64,000 nucleotides of DNA. Source: Desulfuromonadaceae bacterium. GTDB taxonomy: Bacteria > Desulfobacterota > Desulfuromonadia > Geobacterales > Pseudopelobacteraceae. A model generated the notes under the pieces. That model was not told the DNA's origin. It ran no database searches and saw only the letters and a list, made by a program, of their open reading frames with translations. The position numbers and the translations under genes are program-made. The stretch is taken from assembly GCA_028681335.1 (NCBI GenBank), contig JAQUIT010000012.1, forward strand, positions 1 through 64,000, read 5' to 3'. Shown in pieces: positions 42,474 through 52,891 of the stretch (position 1 is its first letter; every line of letters begins with the position of its first letter).

Positions 42474-43810
42474 AGCGCCACCTCCAGCTCTTTAACAAGC
42501 AGGTCGATTTCCTTCTTGGTACGTTTCTCGGTCACCGTCACAACGAGGCAGTTCTCCGCCCCATCGTAGTAATCTCCCAGCGGCACTCCGGCGGCGATCC
42601 CCTTGTCAAGCAGCAGGGCGACCACAGCAATGGCGTTTTTCGGCAGGTAGAGGGTGAACTCGTTGAACGTTGCCGCCGACTGCAGCACGCTTACCCCCGG
42701 AAGAGCGGTCAGCTGTGCCTTGGCATACTCCGCCTTGTCGCGGTTCAGACCGGCCAGGTTGACCAGCCCCTCTTTGCCGACGGAGGAGAGGAAAATCAGG
42801 CCGCGCAGGGCGCAGAGTCCCTGGTTGCTGCAGATGTTCGAGGTGGCCTTGTGGCGCTTGATATGCTGTTCGCGCGCCTGCAGCGTCAGCACGAAACCGC
42901 GCTTGCCGTTTCTGTCCACGGTCTCGCCGACGATACGCCCCGGCATGTTGCGGATAAGCTTTTTCCTGGCGGCGATGAAACCGAAGGAGGGACCGCCGAA
43001 GGAGAGCGGATTGCCGAGGCTCTGACCGTCACCGACGGCGATATCAATGCCGACCTCGCCGGGCGATTTCAGCATGCCGAGGGCGATCGGGTAGACCGAG
43101 CCGATCAGCAGGGCGCCGACGCCGTGAACCTGATCCGCCAGGGCGGTAAAGTCCTCGACCGTGCCGAAAAAGTTGGGGTTCTGCACCAGCACGGCAGCAA
43201 CACTGTCGTCCAGCAGGGCGGCCAAGGCGGCACGGTCCAGCTGGCCCTTCTGCGGCGCGATCTCGATCACCTCCACATCCAGATTGAACAGATATGTTTT
43301 CAGTACCTGCCGTGAGAAGGGGCTGACGCAGCCGTCCACGACTATTTTGTTCCGCCCGGTTACGCGCAGCGCCATCATGGCGGCCTCGGCACAGGCGCTG
43401 CCGCCGTCGTAGAGCGAGGCGTTGGAGACATCCAGCCCGGTCAGGCGGCAGATCGCCGTCTGGTATTCGAACAGTGCCTGCAGCGTCCCCTGGGAACATT
43501 CCGGCTGATAGGGGGTGTAGGCGGTGTAGAATTCGGAGCGACCGGAGAGGTGATCAACCACCGCAGGGATGATGTGGTCGTAGAAGCCGCCGCCGATGAA
43601 ATTGGTCATCCCTTGGGTGTTATCAGCGGCAATTGCCTGCATGCGGCTGAACGTCTCGAACTCGGACATACCGGCGGGAAGGTTGAAAGTCTTGGCACGC
43701 AGTTCGGCCGGGATCGGCGCGAAAAGCTCCTCAACGTCGGCAACGCCGATGGCGGAGAGCATTTCGGCGATCTCCTCCGGCGTATGGGGACAGTAGTGGC
43801 TGTCGTTCAT
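42464..43810 (-). CDS. gcvPA: glycine dehydrogenase (decarboxylating) subunit 1
   Basis: A 448-residue partner of Gcv[18 protein letters not shown] at the N-terminus, [18 protein letters not shown] and [20 protein letters not shown] are family hallmarks. Subunit 1 shapes the active-site cleft but lacks the PLP lysine. Its start lies 148 bases after the gcvH stop, an interval filled by an inverted-repeat element (43833-43948). Confidence 0.96.
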   Translation of the reverse strand: MNDSHYCPHTPEEIAEMLSAIGVADVEELFAPIPAELRAKTFNLPAGMSEFETFSRMQAIAADNTQGMTNFIGGGFYDHIIPAVVDHLSGRSEFYTAYTPYQPECSQGTLQALFEYQTAICRLTGLDVSNASLYDGGSACAEAAMMALRVTGRNKIVVDGCVSPFSRQVLKTYLFNLDVEVIEIAPQKGQLDRAALAALLDDSVAAVLVQNPNFFGTVEDFTALADQVHGVGALLIGSVYPIALGMLKSPGEVGIDIAVGDGQSLGNPLSFGGPSFGFIAARKKLIRNMPGRIVGETVDRNGKRGFVLTLQAREQHIKRHKATSNICSNQGLCALRGLIFLSSVGKEGLVNLAGLNRDKAEYAKAQLTALPGVSVLQSAATFNEFTLYLPKNAIAVVALLLDKGIAAGVPLGDYYDGAENCLVVTVTEKRTKKEIDLLVKELEVALCN

Positions 43811-43832
43811 ATTGAATTCTCCAATCTTTTGT

Positions 43833-43948
43833 CCACGAAAAACACGAAAGAGAGCCTAAAACGTAATGGAGCAACAGACCAAGAGGCTCTCTTCGTATAA
43901 TGTAAAATTCATCTGTTTCTTTTTTCGTGTCTTTCGTGTCTTTCGTGG
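43833..43948. repeat. nested inverted-repeat element between gcvH and gcvPA
   Basis: Outer arms 43833-43850 (CCACGAAAAACACGAAAG) and 43931-43948 mirror each other with one mismatch in the 17-base core. An inner perfect pair AAGAGAGCCT (43848-43857) / AGGCTCTCTT (43884-43893) sits inside. The unit fills the only large gap in the operon and can fold into a long hairpin in the mRNA. It is probably a dispersed element inserted between co-transcribed genes. Confidence 0.65.
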
Positions 43949-43958
43949 ATAATGGCTC

Positions 43959-44336
43959 TTACAATGTTTTTAAATAGTCGTCGTACTGTGCCTGTGTCAT
44001 CAGGTTTTTCAGCTCAGCTTCGTCGGCGATCTCGATCTCGGCCATCCAGCCAGCAGACTCGGCGCTCTCGTTGACGGCTTCCGGCGCGAGTTCCAGCGCA
44101 TCATTCACCTTGACAACTTTGCCTGACAGCGGCGCGAAGATATCGCTGGCGGCCTTGACCGACTCGATGCTGCCGAGGACGGCGAACTGCTTGACGACCG
44201 CACCGATTTTAGGCAGCTCCACGAAGGTGATGTCACCCAGCTCGTGAGCCGCGTGATCGCTGATACCGACTGTCCCTACTCCGCCTTCAACCCTGACCCA
44301 CTCATGTTCCTTGCTGAAATACATGCTCATTGTCAA
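43959..44336 (-). CDS. gcvH: glycine cleavage system H protein
   Basis: A 125-residue lipoyl carrier. The lipoyl lysine is K61 in GSIESVKAASDIFAPLSG, and HEWVRVEGGVGTVGISDHA starts the fold. It shuttles the aminomethyl group between GcvP, GcvT and the lipoamide dehydrogenase. Lipoate would come from LipM/LipA encoded at 27214-28874. It starts 47 bases after gcvT. Confidence 0.96.
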   Translation of the reverse strand: MTMSMYFSKEHEWVRVEGGVGTVGISDHAAHELGDITFVELPKIGAVVKQFAVLGSIESVKAASDIFAPLSGKVVKVNDALELAPEAVNESAESAGWMAEIEIADEAELKNLMTQAQYDDYLKTL

Positions 44337-44383
44337 TTCCTCCCTGGTATTTGAGTACTGAAATATGTAAGACTAAAGATCGC

Positions 44384-45475
44384 TTATGCCCGCACCGAGC
44401 CGCCCTTGAAGAACGGCAGTTCGCAGACCGTCGCCTCCATGGTGACACGCTCGTGGGTGATGGTCAGCGGTGTGCCGACGGCGGTCAGCCCCGGCGTGAC
44501 AAAACCGATGCCGATACCTCTGCCGAGCATCGGCGAGAAGACGCCGCTGGTCACCGTGCCGACGGCATTTCCTTCAGAACAGATATCATAATGATGCCGC
44601 GGCGAACGGCGCCCGCTGACTTCAAAAGCCACCTTTTTCCTCGTTACGCCCTGCTCCTTCAGGCGCAGCAGCGCCTCTTTGCCGATAAAGGTTTTGTCGA
44701 AGTTGACGAAGCTCTCCAGCCCGGCCTCAAGCGGCGTAGTCTCCTCGTCGATATCACTGCCGTAGAGCGAATAGCCGACCTCAAGGCGGAGCACGTCGCG
44801 CGCACCCAGTCCGGCCGGTTTGACGCGCTCGTCGGTCAGGAACAAATCCCACAGTTCGCAGACCTTTTCCGCCGGGATGAATATTTCATACCCCAGTTCG
44901 CCAGTGTAGCCGGTGCGGCTGACGATTGCCGGAACGCCGAGGATATCCATCGTGATGAACTTGAAATAGGGGAGCGTGGCGACCGCTTCGCCGATGAGCT
45001 CGACCATGACGTAGCGGGCCAGCGGCCCCTGCAGATCGAGCTTGCCGGTGGCGGCGGTAATATCGGTAAACGTGCCGCCGTGCAGGCGTTCCTTGATGAC
45101 GGCAAAATCCTTGGGAGCCGTGGCGGCATTGACCACGATCATGACCTGGTCATCGGCGAGGCGAAATACGATCAGATCGTCAATGATTCCACCCTGCTCG
45201 TTGAGCAGGAAACCGTAGCGGGAGCGCCCGACCGGGATCGTCTGCACCGAAAAGGTAAAGACATCCTCAAGGCCGCTGGCGGCGAAATCGCCCTGAAAGA
45301 GGAACTCCCCCATATGGCAGATATCGAAGAGCGCGGCGCTGGTGCGGCACCAGCTGTGTTCGGCAATAATCCCCTCATACTGAATCGGCATATCCCAACC
45401 ACCAAAAGGCGCCATCAGGGCCTTCAAGTCGCGGTGCCGGCCACAGATCGGCGTTGCTTGAAGCTGCTCATCCAT
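44384..45475 (-). CDS. gcvT: glycine cleavage system aminomethyltransferase
   Basis: A 363-residue folate-dependent T protein. Motifs MAPFGGWDMPIQYEGI, FDICHMGEF (start of the fold), LLNEQGGIIDDLIV and the folate-site region VSRTGYTGELGYEIF are clear. It transfers the aminomethyl-derived one-carbon unit to tetrahydrofolate and releases ammonia. It is first in the operon gcvT-gcvH-gcvPA-gcvPB; GAGGAG precedes the ATG. No glycine riboswitch is evident in the 176-base leader. Confidence 0.96.
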   Translation of the reverse strand: MDEQLQATPICGRHRDLKALMAPFGGWDMPIQYEGIIAEHSWCRTSAALFDICHMGEFLFQGDFAASGLEDVFTFSVQTIPVGRSRYGFLLNEQGGIIDDLIVFRLADDQVMIVVNAATAPKDFAVIKERLHGGTFTDITAATGKLDLQGPLARYVMVELIGEAVATLPYFKFITMDILGVPAIVSRTGYTGELGYEIFIPAEKVCELWDLFLTDERVKPAGLGARDVLRLEVGYSLYGSDIDEETTPLEAGLESFVNFDKTFIGKEALLRLKEQGVTRKKVAFEVSGRRSPRHHYDICSEGNAVGTVTSGVFSPMLGRGIGIGFVTPGLTAVGTPLTITHERVTMEATVCELPFFKGGSVRA

Positions 45476-45651
45476 TGTATGTTCTCCTCATGCAGTTATT
45501 ATCTTGCGTATGTCGGTGTTCCGGAAGGAGAGAGTCGAGGAGGAATCGGAAGCACATATGAAACTTATATTAGATTCAAATTTGCAGGCATGTTAGTGTA
45601 AATGTTTCCGCCACGCAACCTGAAATACCGTTTTTTTCGAGAGAGAATGTC

Positions 45652-46365
45652 ATGCAAACGCCGAAACGCACCCCGACAAAATACCACCCCAAAGGAGTGA
45701 CGCTCCTCTATGAAGACCGGGACGTCATCGTCATAGACAAACCGAGCGGCCTGCTGACGATGGGAACGGAACGGGACAAGTCGAGAACCGCCCACACCAT
45801 CCTCAACGACTATGTCCGCAAGGGGGACCCGCGCTCCCGCAACCGGGTCTACATTGTCCACCGCCTCGATCGCGACACCTCCGGCATCCTGCTCTTTGCC
45901 AAAAGCGAGACGGCCAAGACCTTTCTGCAGGGGCACTGGGAGAGCACCGACAAACACTATCTCACGATCGTGCATGGCTCACTGGCAGCAAAGACCGGGA
46001 CGATCAGCAGCTACCTGGCTGAGAACTCCGCCTTTAACGTCTACTCGACCCAGGACCAGGCGGCCGGGAAACTGTCACACACGGAGTATACGGTCCTCAA
46101 AGAGACCAAAGGGTTCAGCCTGCTTGATATCCACCTGCTCACCGGCCGCAAGCATCAGATCCGGGTACACCTGTCCGAAAGCGGCCATCCGGTCGTGGGG
46201 GACCGCAAATACGGCAAAGCGAATGATTCGTACAACACCCTGGCGCTGCACTCTTGCTCGATCACCTTCACCCACCCGGTCAACGGCAAGCGGCTGACCT
46301 TTACAACCGCCGTTCCGGAGTTTTTCACCCGCCTGGTCGGGAGACTGGAAGCGCAGACGGCCTGA
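45652..46365 (+). CDS. RluA-type pseudouridine synthase
   Basis: A 237-residue enzyme that isomerises uridine to pseudouridine in RNA. The catalytic Asp lies in VHRLDRDTSGILLFAKS (here within HRLDRDTSG). YEDRDVIVIDKPSGLLTMG and the C-terminal LTGRKHQIRVHLSESGHPVVGD are RluA-family motifs. It lacks an N-terminal S4 domain, and the target site (rRNA or tRNA) is not set by sequence. It begins a rightward gene run extending to 50045. Confidence 0.9.
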   Translation: MQTPKRTPTKYHPKGVTLLYEDRDVIVIDKPSGLLTMGTERDKSRTAHTILNDYVRKGDPRSRNRVYIVHRLDRDTSGILLFAKSETAKTFLQGHWESTDKHYLTIVHGSLAAKTGTISSYLAENSAFNVYSTQDQAAGKLSHTEYTVLKETKGFSLLDIHLLTGRKHQIRVHLSESGHPVVGDRKYGKANDSYNTLALHSCSITFTHPVNGKRLTFTTAVPEFFTRLVGRLEAQTA

Positions 46366-46391
46366 TTCCGCTGCAGATGGTGAGGCAAGCC

Positions 46392-47360
46392 ATGATCATT
46401 TCCGCCAGCAGGCGTACCGACATACCGGCCTTCTATGCCGAATGGTTCATGAAGCGGGTGCGGGCCGGATACTTCTACCGGGTCAACCCTTTCAACAGCA
46501 GACAGGTCAGCCGCTTCAGCCTGAAAGCCGAAGAGGTGGATGCAATCTGCTTCTGGACCAAGAACCCGCAGCCGCTCATGCGGCATCTGGACGAGCTGGA
46601 CGAGCGCGGCCTGAACTACTACTTCCAATTCACCCTCAACCCCTACGACAGAATCTTCGAGCCGGGCGTGCCGCCGCTGGAGGAGCGGATCAACACCATG
46701 ATTGAGCTGGCCGGGCGCATCGGCCCGGAGCATGTTGTGTGGCGCTACGATCCGGTCATCCTCAGCAGCGCCACTCCGGTCCCTTTCCACCTGGAAAAGG
46801 GGGAGGAGATTGCGGCGAGGATCGGCAGGGCAACCCGCCGGCTGATGTTCAGCTTCCATGATTTCTACGGCAGGGGGAAGGGGCGGCTGAGCAGGGCTCT
46901 GGCCGGGAGCGGCATCACGCTGGAGGACATCACCGCGCCGGCGCAGCACGCTGCCCTCGACCTGGTGGCACGGGGATTCAAAGAAATCGCCGAGCGCCAC
47001 AACCTGCAGCTATTCTCCTGCAGCGAGGAGATGGATCTGGGAGCGATCGGCATCCGCCATGGCGCCTGTATCGACGGCGACCTGATCCGGGAGCTGTTCG
47101 GCGTCAAGGTTGCTTTAAGGAAAGACAGGAATCAGCGCGGTGCGTGCAACTGCGTCGCATCTGCCGACATGGGGAGCTACAACAGCTGCCGTTACCGCTG
47201 CAGCTACTGCTACGCCAAGTTCAACGAAGGGATGATCGAGAGCAACTGCCGGAAACATAACCCGGAGAGCCCGGCGCTGATCGGTGAGTATGATGGCAGC
47301 ATTGAGGCCGGGACAAAACACGACCAGCTTATAATTCCGCTAGATTCAGGCACTGACTGA
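46392..47360 (+). CDS. DUF1848 protein with C-terminal CX3CX2C motif
   Basis: A 322-residue cytosolic protein of the DUF1848 family: IISASRRTDIPAFYAEWFM, AICFWTKNPQPLMRHLDEL and QFTLNPYDRIFEPGVPPLEER are diagnostic. Near the C-terminus, CRYRCSYCYAKF (C-X3-C-X2-C, about residues 276-283) has the spacing of a radical SAM [4Fe-4S] cluster, placed unusually at the end, with a further GACNC upstream. Function unknown. ATG 46392 follows GGTGAGG; the frame upstream overlaps the synthase gene and is not used. Confidence 0.82.
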   Translation: MIISASRRTDIPAFYAEWFMKRVRAGYFYRVNPFNSRQVSRFSLKAEEVDAICFWTKNPQPLMRHLDELDERGLNYYFQFTLNPYDRIFEPGVPPLEERINTMIELAGRIGPEHVVWRYDPVILSSATPVPFHLEKGEEIAARIGRATRRLMFSFHDFYGRGKGRLSRALAGSGITLEDITAPAQHAALDLVARGFKEIAERHNLQLFSCSEEMDLGAIGIRHGACIDGDLIRELFGVKVALRKDRNQRGACNCVASADMGSYNSCRYRCSYCYAKFNEGMIESNCRKHNPESPALIGEYDGSIEAGTKHDQLIIPLDSGTD

Positions 47361-47388
47361 GTTTATAAACAGCGAAAGGGAGACATTC

Positions 47389-47829
47389 TTGAACGATCAG
47401 AGCGCACATCCTGAAGGGGAATTGCTCCTCCGGACATCCCCGATGCCGAGCGACACCAACGGCAACGGCGACATTTTCGGAGGGTGGATCATGTCGCAGA
47501 TGGACATCGCCGGCGGCATGATGGCAATGGAAAGGACCGGCGGGCGGGCGGTTACCGTCGCGGTGGACACCATGAAATTCATCAAGCCGGTAAATGTCGG
47601 TGATATCGTCTGCTGCTACGGCACGGTGTTGAGGACAGGTACCACGTCCGTCACCATACGCCTGGAGGTCTGGGTGAAACCGAGCGTTTGGAGAACGGCG
47701 GCAGCAAAGGCAGAAGCCTTTTTCAAGGTTACCGAGGCTTCCTTCACCTATGTGGCGATTGACCATGAAGGGCACAAACGGCCTGTCCCTAAAAAAGCCA
47801 CGCCGGAAAATAATGCCGATGAGAAATAG
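47389..47829 (+). CDS. YciA-type acyl-CoA thioesterase
   Basis: A 146-residue hotdog-fold thioesterase. [28 protein letters not shown] (partly [18 protein letters not shown]) holds the catalytic Asn/Asp/Gly loop, and [20 protein letters not shown] is the family second motif. Members cleave short-chain to long-chain acyl-CoAs. TTG is used as start with AAAGGGAG at 47375-47382. It is followed after 17 bases by the aldo/keto reductase. Confidence 0.9.
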   Translation: MNDQSAHPEGELLLRTSPMPSDTNGNGDIFGGWIMSQMDIAGGMMAMERTGGRAVTVAVDTMKFIKPVNVGDIVCCYGTVLRTGTTSVTIRLEVWVKPSVWRTAAAKAEAFFKVTEASFTYVAIDHEGHKRPVPKKATPENNADEK

Positions 47830-47846
47830 ATAAAAGGAGCCTGATC

Positions 47847-48848
<1,002 letters not shown>

Positions 48849-48857
48849 CAGACGCGC

Positions 48858-50045
48858 ATGGATAAAAACAGGCACACCCTTGCCCCTTTCATGCTCCTCT
48901 GTCTGATCGGGTTTGCAACCTTCTTCAGCTCGTACCTGCGCATCCCGGTCATGCCACTGCTGGCCGCAACGATGGGGGCCGGACCGGCACAGGTAGGAAC
49001 CATCAACGGTGCCTTCATGTTGACCGCCGGGCTGCTCTCCATCCCCTCAGGCCTGCTGGCGGACCGCATCGGCCGCAACGTGCCGATTATCGCCGGCATA
49101 GTCGCAACCGCCGCCTCCTCGCTGCTGGTGACACAGTGCCAGCAGCCGGGACAGATGGCGGCGGCCTACATCCTCTTCGGCGTCGGCCTGGCCGCCCTCG
49201 CCCCCGGCATGCTGTCTCTGGTTGCTGATGTCATGCCGCCCGACCGGCTTGGCCAGGCCTATGGCTGGTATACCACAGCCATCTACATCGCCATGACTCT
49301 CGGCCCGGCGTCGGGAGGTTATCTGGCCAAAGCACTCAGCCTCCGCGAGGTATTCTTCGTTTCCGGAAGTCTGTTGGCGGTGGTGGCACTGCTCGCCCTG
49401 TTTGCACTACCAAAGAGCCTTCCCCGCCACAGCACCGACCTGCAAGCAGCCCTGTTAGCCAGCTTCGGGCTGCTGCACAACCGCCCCCTTCTTGCCTGTC
49501 TGCTGGCGACCGCCGGCAGTTGCATCGGCTTCGGGGTCTTTCTGACTTTTCTCCCCCTGTACGCCACGCAGCTGGGGTACGATCCGGCCCAGGTTGGTCT
49601 GGTCTTTGCCGCCCAGGCTGTCACCAATGTCGTCGGCAGAGTACCGATCGGCAGCCTTGCCGACCGTGTCGATCGCCGCCGACTCGTCGCTGTCGGCCTA
49701 CTCTGCCTGGCACTGTCGCTGATCGCGCTGGGGCAGTCCGTACACCTTGCGCAACTGATGGCCTGCGCGGTTGTTATGGGGGCGGGAATGGCCCTGACCT
49801 TCACCGCCATCGGCGCCATGATTGCCGAACTGGTCCCGACCGTGCAGCGCGGCCTGGCCATGGGGATGTATAACAGCTGTGTCTACCTGGGGATGATGAC
49901 CGGCGCCACCGTTATGGGCCTTGCCTTGAAACGGATTGGCTATCCACTCGGATTTGCCGCCGCCGGTGGCATGGCTGTGGTAACATTACTGTTCTTTTTA
50001 GCGATGATGCGGAAAAATCGGATTCGGCAGGATTGCCGCGCCTGA
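48858..50045 (+). CDS. MFS transporter
   Basis: A 395-residue major-facilitator protein with 12 predicted helices and the loop motif GLLADRIGRN between helices 2 and 3, repeated in the second half as GSLADRVDRR. It resembles DHA1-type drug/metabolite exporters. It starts nine bases after the aldo/keto reductase, and no ribosome-binding site is obvious, so translational coupling is likely. Confidence 0.88.
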   Translation: MDKNRHTLAPFMLLCLIGFATFFSSYLRIPVMPLLAATMGAGPAQVGTINGAFMLTAGLLSIPSGLLADRIGRNVPIIAGIVATAASSLLVTQCQQPGQMAAAYILFGVGLAALAPGMLSLVADVMPPDRLGQAYGWYTTAIYIAMTLGPASGGYLAKALSLREVFFVSGSLLAVVALLALFALPKSLPRHSTDLQAALLASFGLLHNRPLLACLLATAGSCIGFGVFLTFLPLYATQLGYDPAQVGLVFAAQAVTNVVGRVPIGSLADRVDRRRLVAVGLLCLALSLIALGQSVHLAQLMACAVVMGAGMALTFTAIGAMIAELVPTVQRGLAMGMYNSCVYLGMMTGATVMGLALKRIGYPLGFAAAGGMAVVTLLFFLAMMRKNRIRQDCRA

Positions 50046-50287
50046 CACGCAATCTTTCCCTTTTTAATTTGCCGGACAGTTTTAATTTACAGTCAACCAT
50101 AGAATGCGTATATTTGCCGCCATTACCGGCAGCTGCCGCTCCTTTCCGAAACAGCTGACTACGCTCGGAAAATATGCGACAGTTCCCTGCAAAACAAACC
50201 ACAACGTTCCCCAGAGTGGTGTCCGTCCCTTATATATAACGTTCACGCTGTTCGCTGCTTCATGAAAGAGACCTGAAAGGGGGAGTA

Positions 50288-52813
50288 ATGAGTAGTCTCT
50301 CGGGATTTTTAAACAATGCGGCATTGATGCTTATTCTCTGCGTCATTTATGACACATTCGGCATCTATTCGCTTGCGAACAAAAGAGTGAGAGACTCTCT
50401 GACCGGTGTATTGGTGGGGCTCATCAGTATCGCCGTCATGCTGAACCCATGGTCTCTGCAGCCAGGCGTATTCTTCGATACCAGGTGGGTCCTTCTCAGC
50501 CTCTGCGGGCTCTATTTCGGCTTTGTTCCAACAGCGGTCGCGGTAGTCATTGCCGGTGCATTTCGCCTTTACATCGGTGGCCCCGGCGGCATAGTCGGCA
50601 CTGTCGTGATTGTAGTGACCGCGTGTATCGGCCTTGCCTGGAAATACTGGAAAGACAGATACGACAAACCCCTTAACTGGGTGCAGCTATACGTTTTTGG
50701 CGTGGTCGTCCAGCTCGCCATGCTCTCCTGCGTGCTCCTCATGCCCGCCGAGTTGCACATCCCTATCCTCAAGAAGACCTCAGCTCCAATCCTGCTCATT
50801 TATCCCGTTCTCACCATGATTATCGGCCTCATCCTGAAGCGGCAGGAAGACCGCAGGGCCACCGAGAAGGAACTGGCAGAAAGCCGCAAAGCATTAAGCA
50901 TGGAGCGGGGGTTGCTCCGTGGTGTCATCAACTCCATACCCGACCTGATTTTCTTTAAAAATACCGCTGGTGTTTACCTCGGCTGCAACAGCTCTTTTGA
51001 GGAGTTTGTCGGCCACGAGGAGCAGGGAGTGACCGGTAAAACAGATTTTGACCTGTTTGACAGGGACACCGCCGAATTTTTTGTGCAGAAGGACAACATT
51101 ATCTTCACGTCAGGAAAAGCGCGCAGCAATGAGGAGTGGGTCGATTACCCGGATGGCAGAAGAGTCCTCCTGGAGACGGTAAAGACACCGCTGAAGGACG
51201 TGACCGGAACCGTCTACGGGCTGGTCGGCAACAGTCGTGACATGACCGAACGCCAAAAGGCTGAAGATGCACTGCGCAAAAGTGAAGAATTCCTGAAAGA
51301 AGCACAGCAGATTGCCCATCTTGGCTCGTGGTCACTCGATCTCACCCTCAATCATCTTTCCTGGTCTGAGGAGGTCTATCGGATCTTTGGCCTGCACGCG
51401 GAAGAATTCGGTGCAACCTACGAGGCCTTCATTGACCTTGTGCACCCTGCTGACCGTGCCATGGTTGAGGCGGCGTACAGTGAATACCTCCATGACGGGA
51501 AGGATGGCTTCGAGATCGAACACCGCATCGTCAGAAACTCAACCGGCGAGGTGCGCACTGTCCATGAAAAATGCGCTTACTTACGCGATGAAAACGGCCG
51601 AATCAGCGTACTCCAAGGAATGATACACGACATAACAGATCGCAAGCACGACGAGGAAGAGAGATTGAAACTTGAGCAGCAGCTTCTCCACACCCAGAAG
51701 CTGGAGAGTCTTGGGGTACTGGCCGGAGGAATCGCTCACGATTTCAACAACATACTCACCTCAATTGTCGGCAATGCCGAACTGGCATTGATGAAAATGA
51801 ACCCTGAATCGCCCGCTCTTGACAACCTGCACAGGATTGAGCATGCCGCTGAGCGGGCCGCCGATCTGGCCCAGCAGATGCTGGCGTATTCCGGCAAGGG
51901 CAAGTTCGTCGTCAAAAGTATCGACCTTGGCAAAATGCTGGAAGAAATGCTCCACATGCTGGAGGTGTCCATCTCCAAGAAGGCGGTGCTCAGACTCAAC
52001 CGTCCCCCCAACCTGCCTCCGGTTGAGGCTGACGCCACCCAAATTCGCCAGATCATCATGAACCTGGTCATCAACGCCTCTGAGGCGATCGGCGACAAGA
52101 GCGGCGTCATTGCCATCACCACCGGCTGCATGGATTGTGACCAGAGCTACCTGAAAAATGTCTGGCTGGATGAGAACATCAAAGAGGGGCTGTACGTATT
52201 TCTGGAAGTTGCCGACACCGGCTGCGGCATGGACAAGGAAACACAGGCAAAGATTTTCGACCCGTTCTTCACCACCAAATTCACCGGCAGAGGCCTTGGC
52301 ATGGCTGCCGTCATGGGAATAGTACGAGGGCACAACGGTGCCATCAAGGTTTACAGCGAACCGGGTAAAGGCACATCCTTCAAGCTGCTGCTCCCCGCTT
52401 CCGGCAAACCGGCCGAGATATTCAACGGCGAATCACCTTACGACCGCTGGAAAGGGTCGGGCAAAGTCCTGCTTGTGGATGATGAGGAGACGGTGCGGGG
52501 TATCGGCAGGGAGATGCTGCTGGAGCTCGGCTTCGAAGTAGTCACTTCCAATGACGGCCGTGAAGCCGTCGAAATTTTCAGACAACAGCCAGACATCGCC
52601 TTTGTTATTCTGGATCTGACCATGCCGCACATGGATGGTGAACAGTGTTTTCGGGAGCTGAGGCAGCTCAAACCTGATGTCAAGGTGATCATTTCCAGCG
52701 GCTTCAGTGAGCATGAGGTCACCCAGATGTTTATCGGCAAAGGGTTGGCAGGATTTATCCAGAAACCGTATAAATTGTCGGCGCTGAAAGAGGCCATAAA
52801 GAGCCTTTATTAG
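50288..52813 (+). CDS. 7TMR-like/PAS hybrid histidine kinase with receiver
   Basis: An 841-residue inner-membrane kinase. The N-terminal 190 residues contain six membrane helices of the 5TM-5TMR_LYT type (LCGLYFGFVPTAVAVVIAGAFRLYIGG is a hallmark, shortened as FGFVPTAVAVVIAGAF). Two PAS domains follow (NSIPDLIFFKNTAGVYLGCN and AHLGSWSLDLTLNHLSW), then the phospho-acceptor His in [13 protein letters not shown], an ATPase domain (NLVINASEAI, DTGCGMD, GRGLGMAAV) and a C-terminal receiver (LLVDDEETV, VILDLTMPHMDG, SSGF, QKPY). GGGGGAG precedes the ATG. Its kinase-receiver part matches that of the gene at 3589-5883. Confidence 0.92.
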   Translation: MSSLSGFLNNAALMLILCVIYDTFGIYSLANKRVRDSLTGVLVGLISIAVMLNPWSLQPGVFFDTRWVLLSLCGLYFGFVPTAVAVVIAGAFRLYIGGPGGIVGTVVIVVTACIGLAWKYWKDRYDKPLNWVQLYVFGVVVQLAMLSCVLLMPAELHIPILKKTSAPILLIYPVLTMIIGLILKRQEDRRATEKELAESRKALSMERGLLRGVINSIPDLIFFKNTAGVYLGCNSSFEEFVGHEEQGVTGKTDFDLFDRDTAEFFVQKDNIIFTSGKARSNEEWVDYPDGRRVLLETVKTPLKDVTGTVYGLVGNSRDMTERQKAEDALRKSEEFLKEAQQIAHLGSWSLDLTLNHLSWSEEVYRIFGLHAEEFGATYEAFIDLVHPADRAMVEAAYSEYLHDGKDGFEIEHRIVRNSTGEVRTVHEKCAYLRDENGRISVLQGMIHDITDRKHDEEERLKLEQQLLHTQKLESLGVLAGGIAHDFNNILTSIVGNAELALMKMNPESPALDNLHRIEHAAERAADLAQQMLAYSGKGKFVVKSIDLGKMLEEMLHMLEVSISKKAVLRLNRPPNLPPVEADATQIRQIIMNLVINASEAIGDKSGVIAITTGCMDCDQSYLKNVWLDENIKEGLYVFLEVADTGCGMDKETQAKIFDPFFTTKFTGRGLGMAAVMGIVRGHNGAIKVYSEPGKGTSFKLLLPASGKPAEIFNGESPYDRWKGSGKVLLVDDEETVRGIGREMLLELGFEVVTSNDGREAVEIFRQQPDIAFVILDLTMPHMDGEQCFRELRQLKPDVKVIISSGFSEHEVTQMFIGKGLAGFIQKPYKLSALKEAIKSLY

Positions 52814-52891
52814 AACGCAGCCGGTTACTGCCGTCAGCGTGTTTCAGCGCCCCGCCCGCCTGTACCTTCCGGGCAAAGCACCATAGAGCAC

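Noticed and set aside
44330..45601. A 423-codon open frame on the + strand opposite gcvT
   Set aside because: It has no family resemblance and overlaps gcvT, whose motifs are clear; it is a by-product of GC-biased third positions.
45476..45651. Glycine riboswitch before gcvT
   Set aside because: The leader lacks the paired aptamer cores; the purine-rich run near 45520 is on the wrong strand and does not fit.
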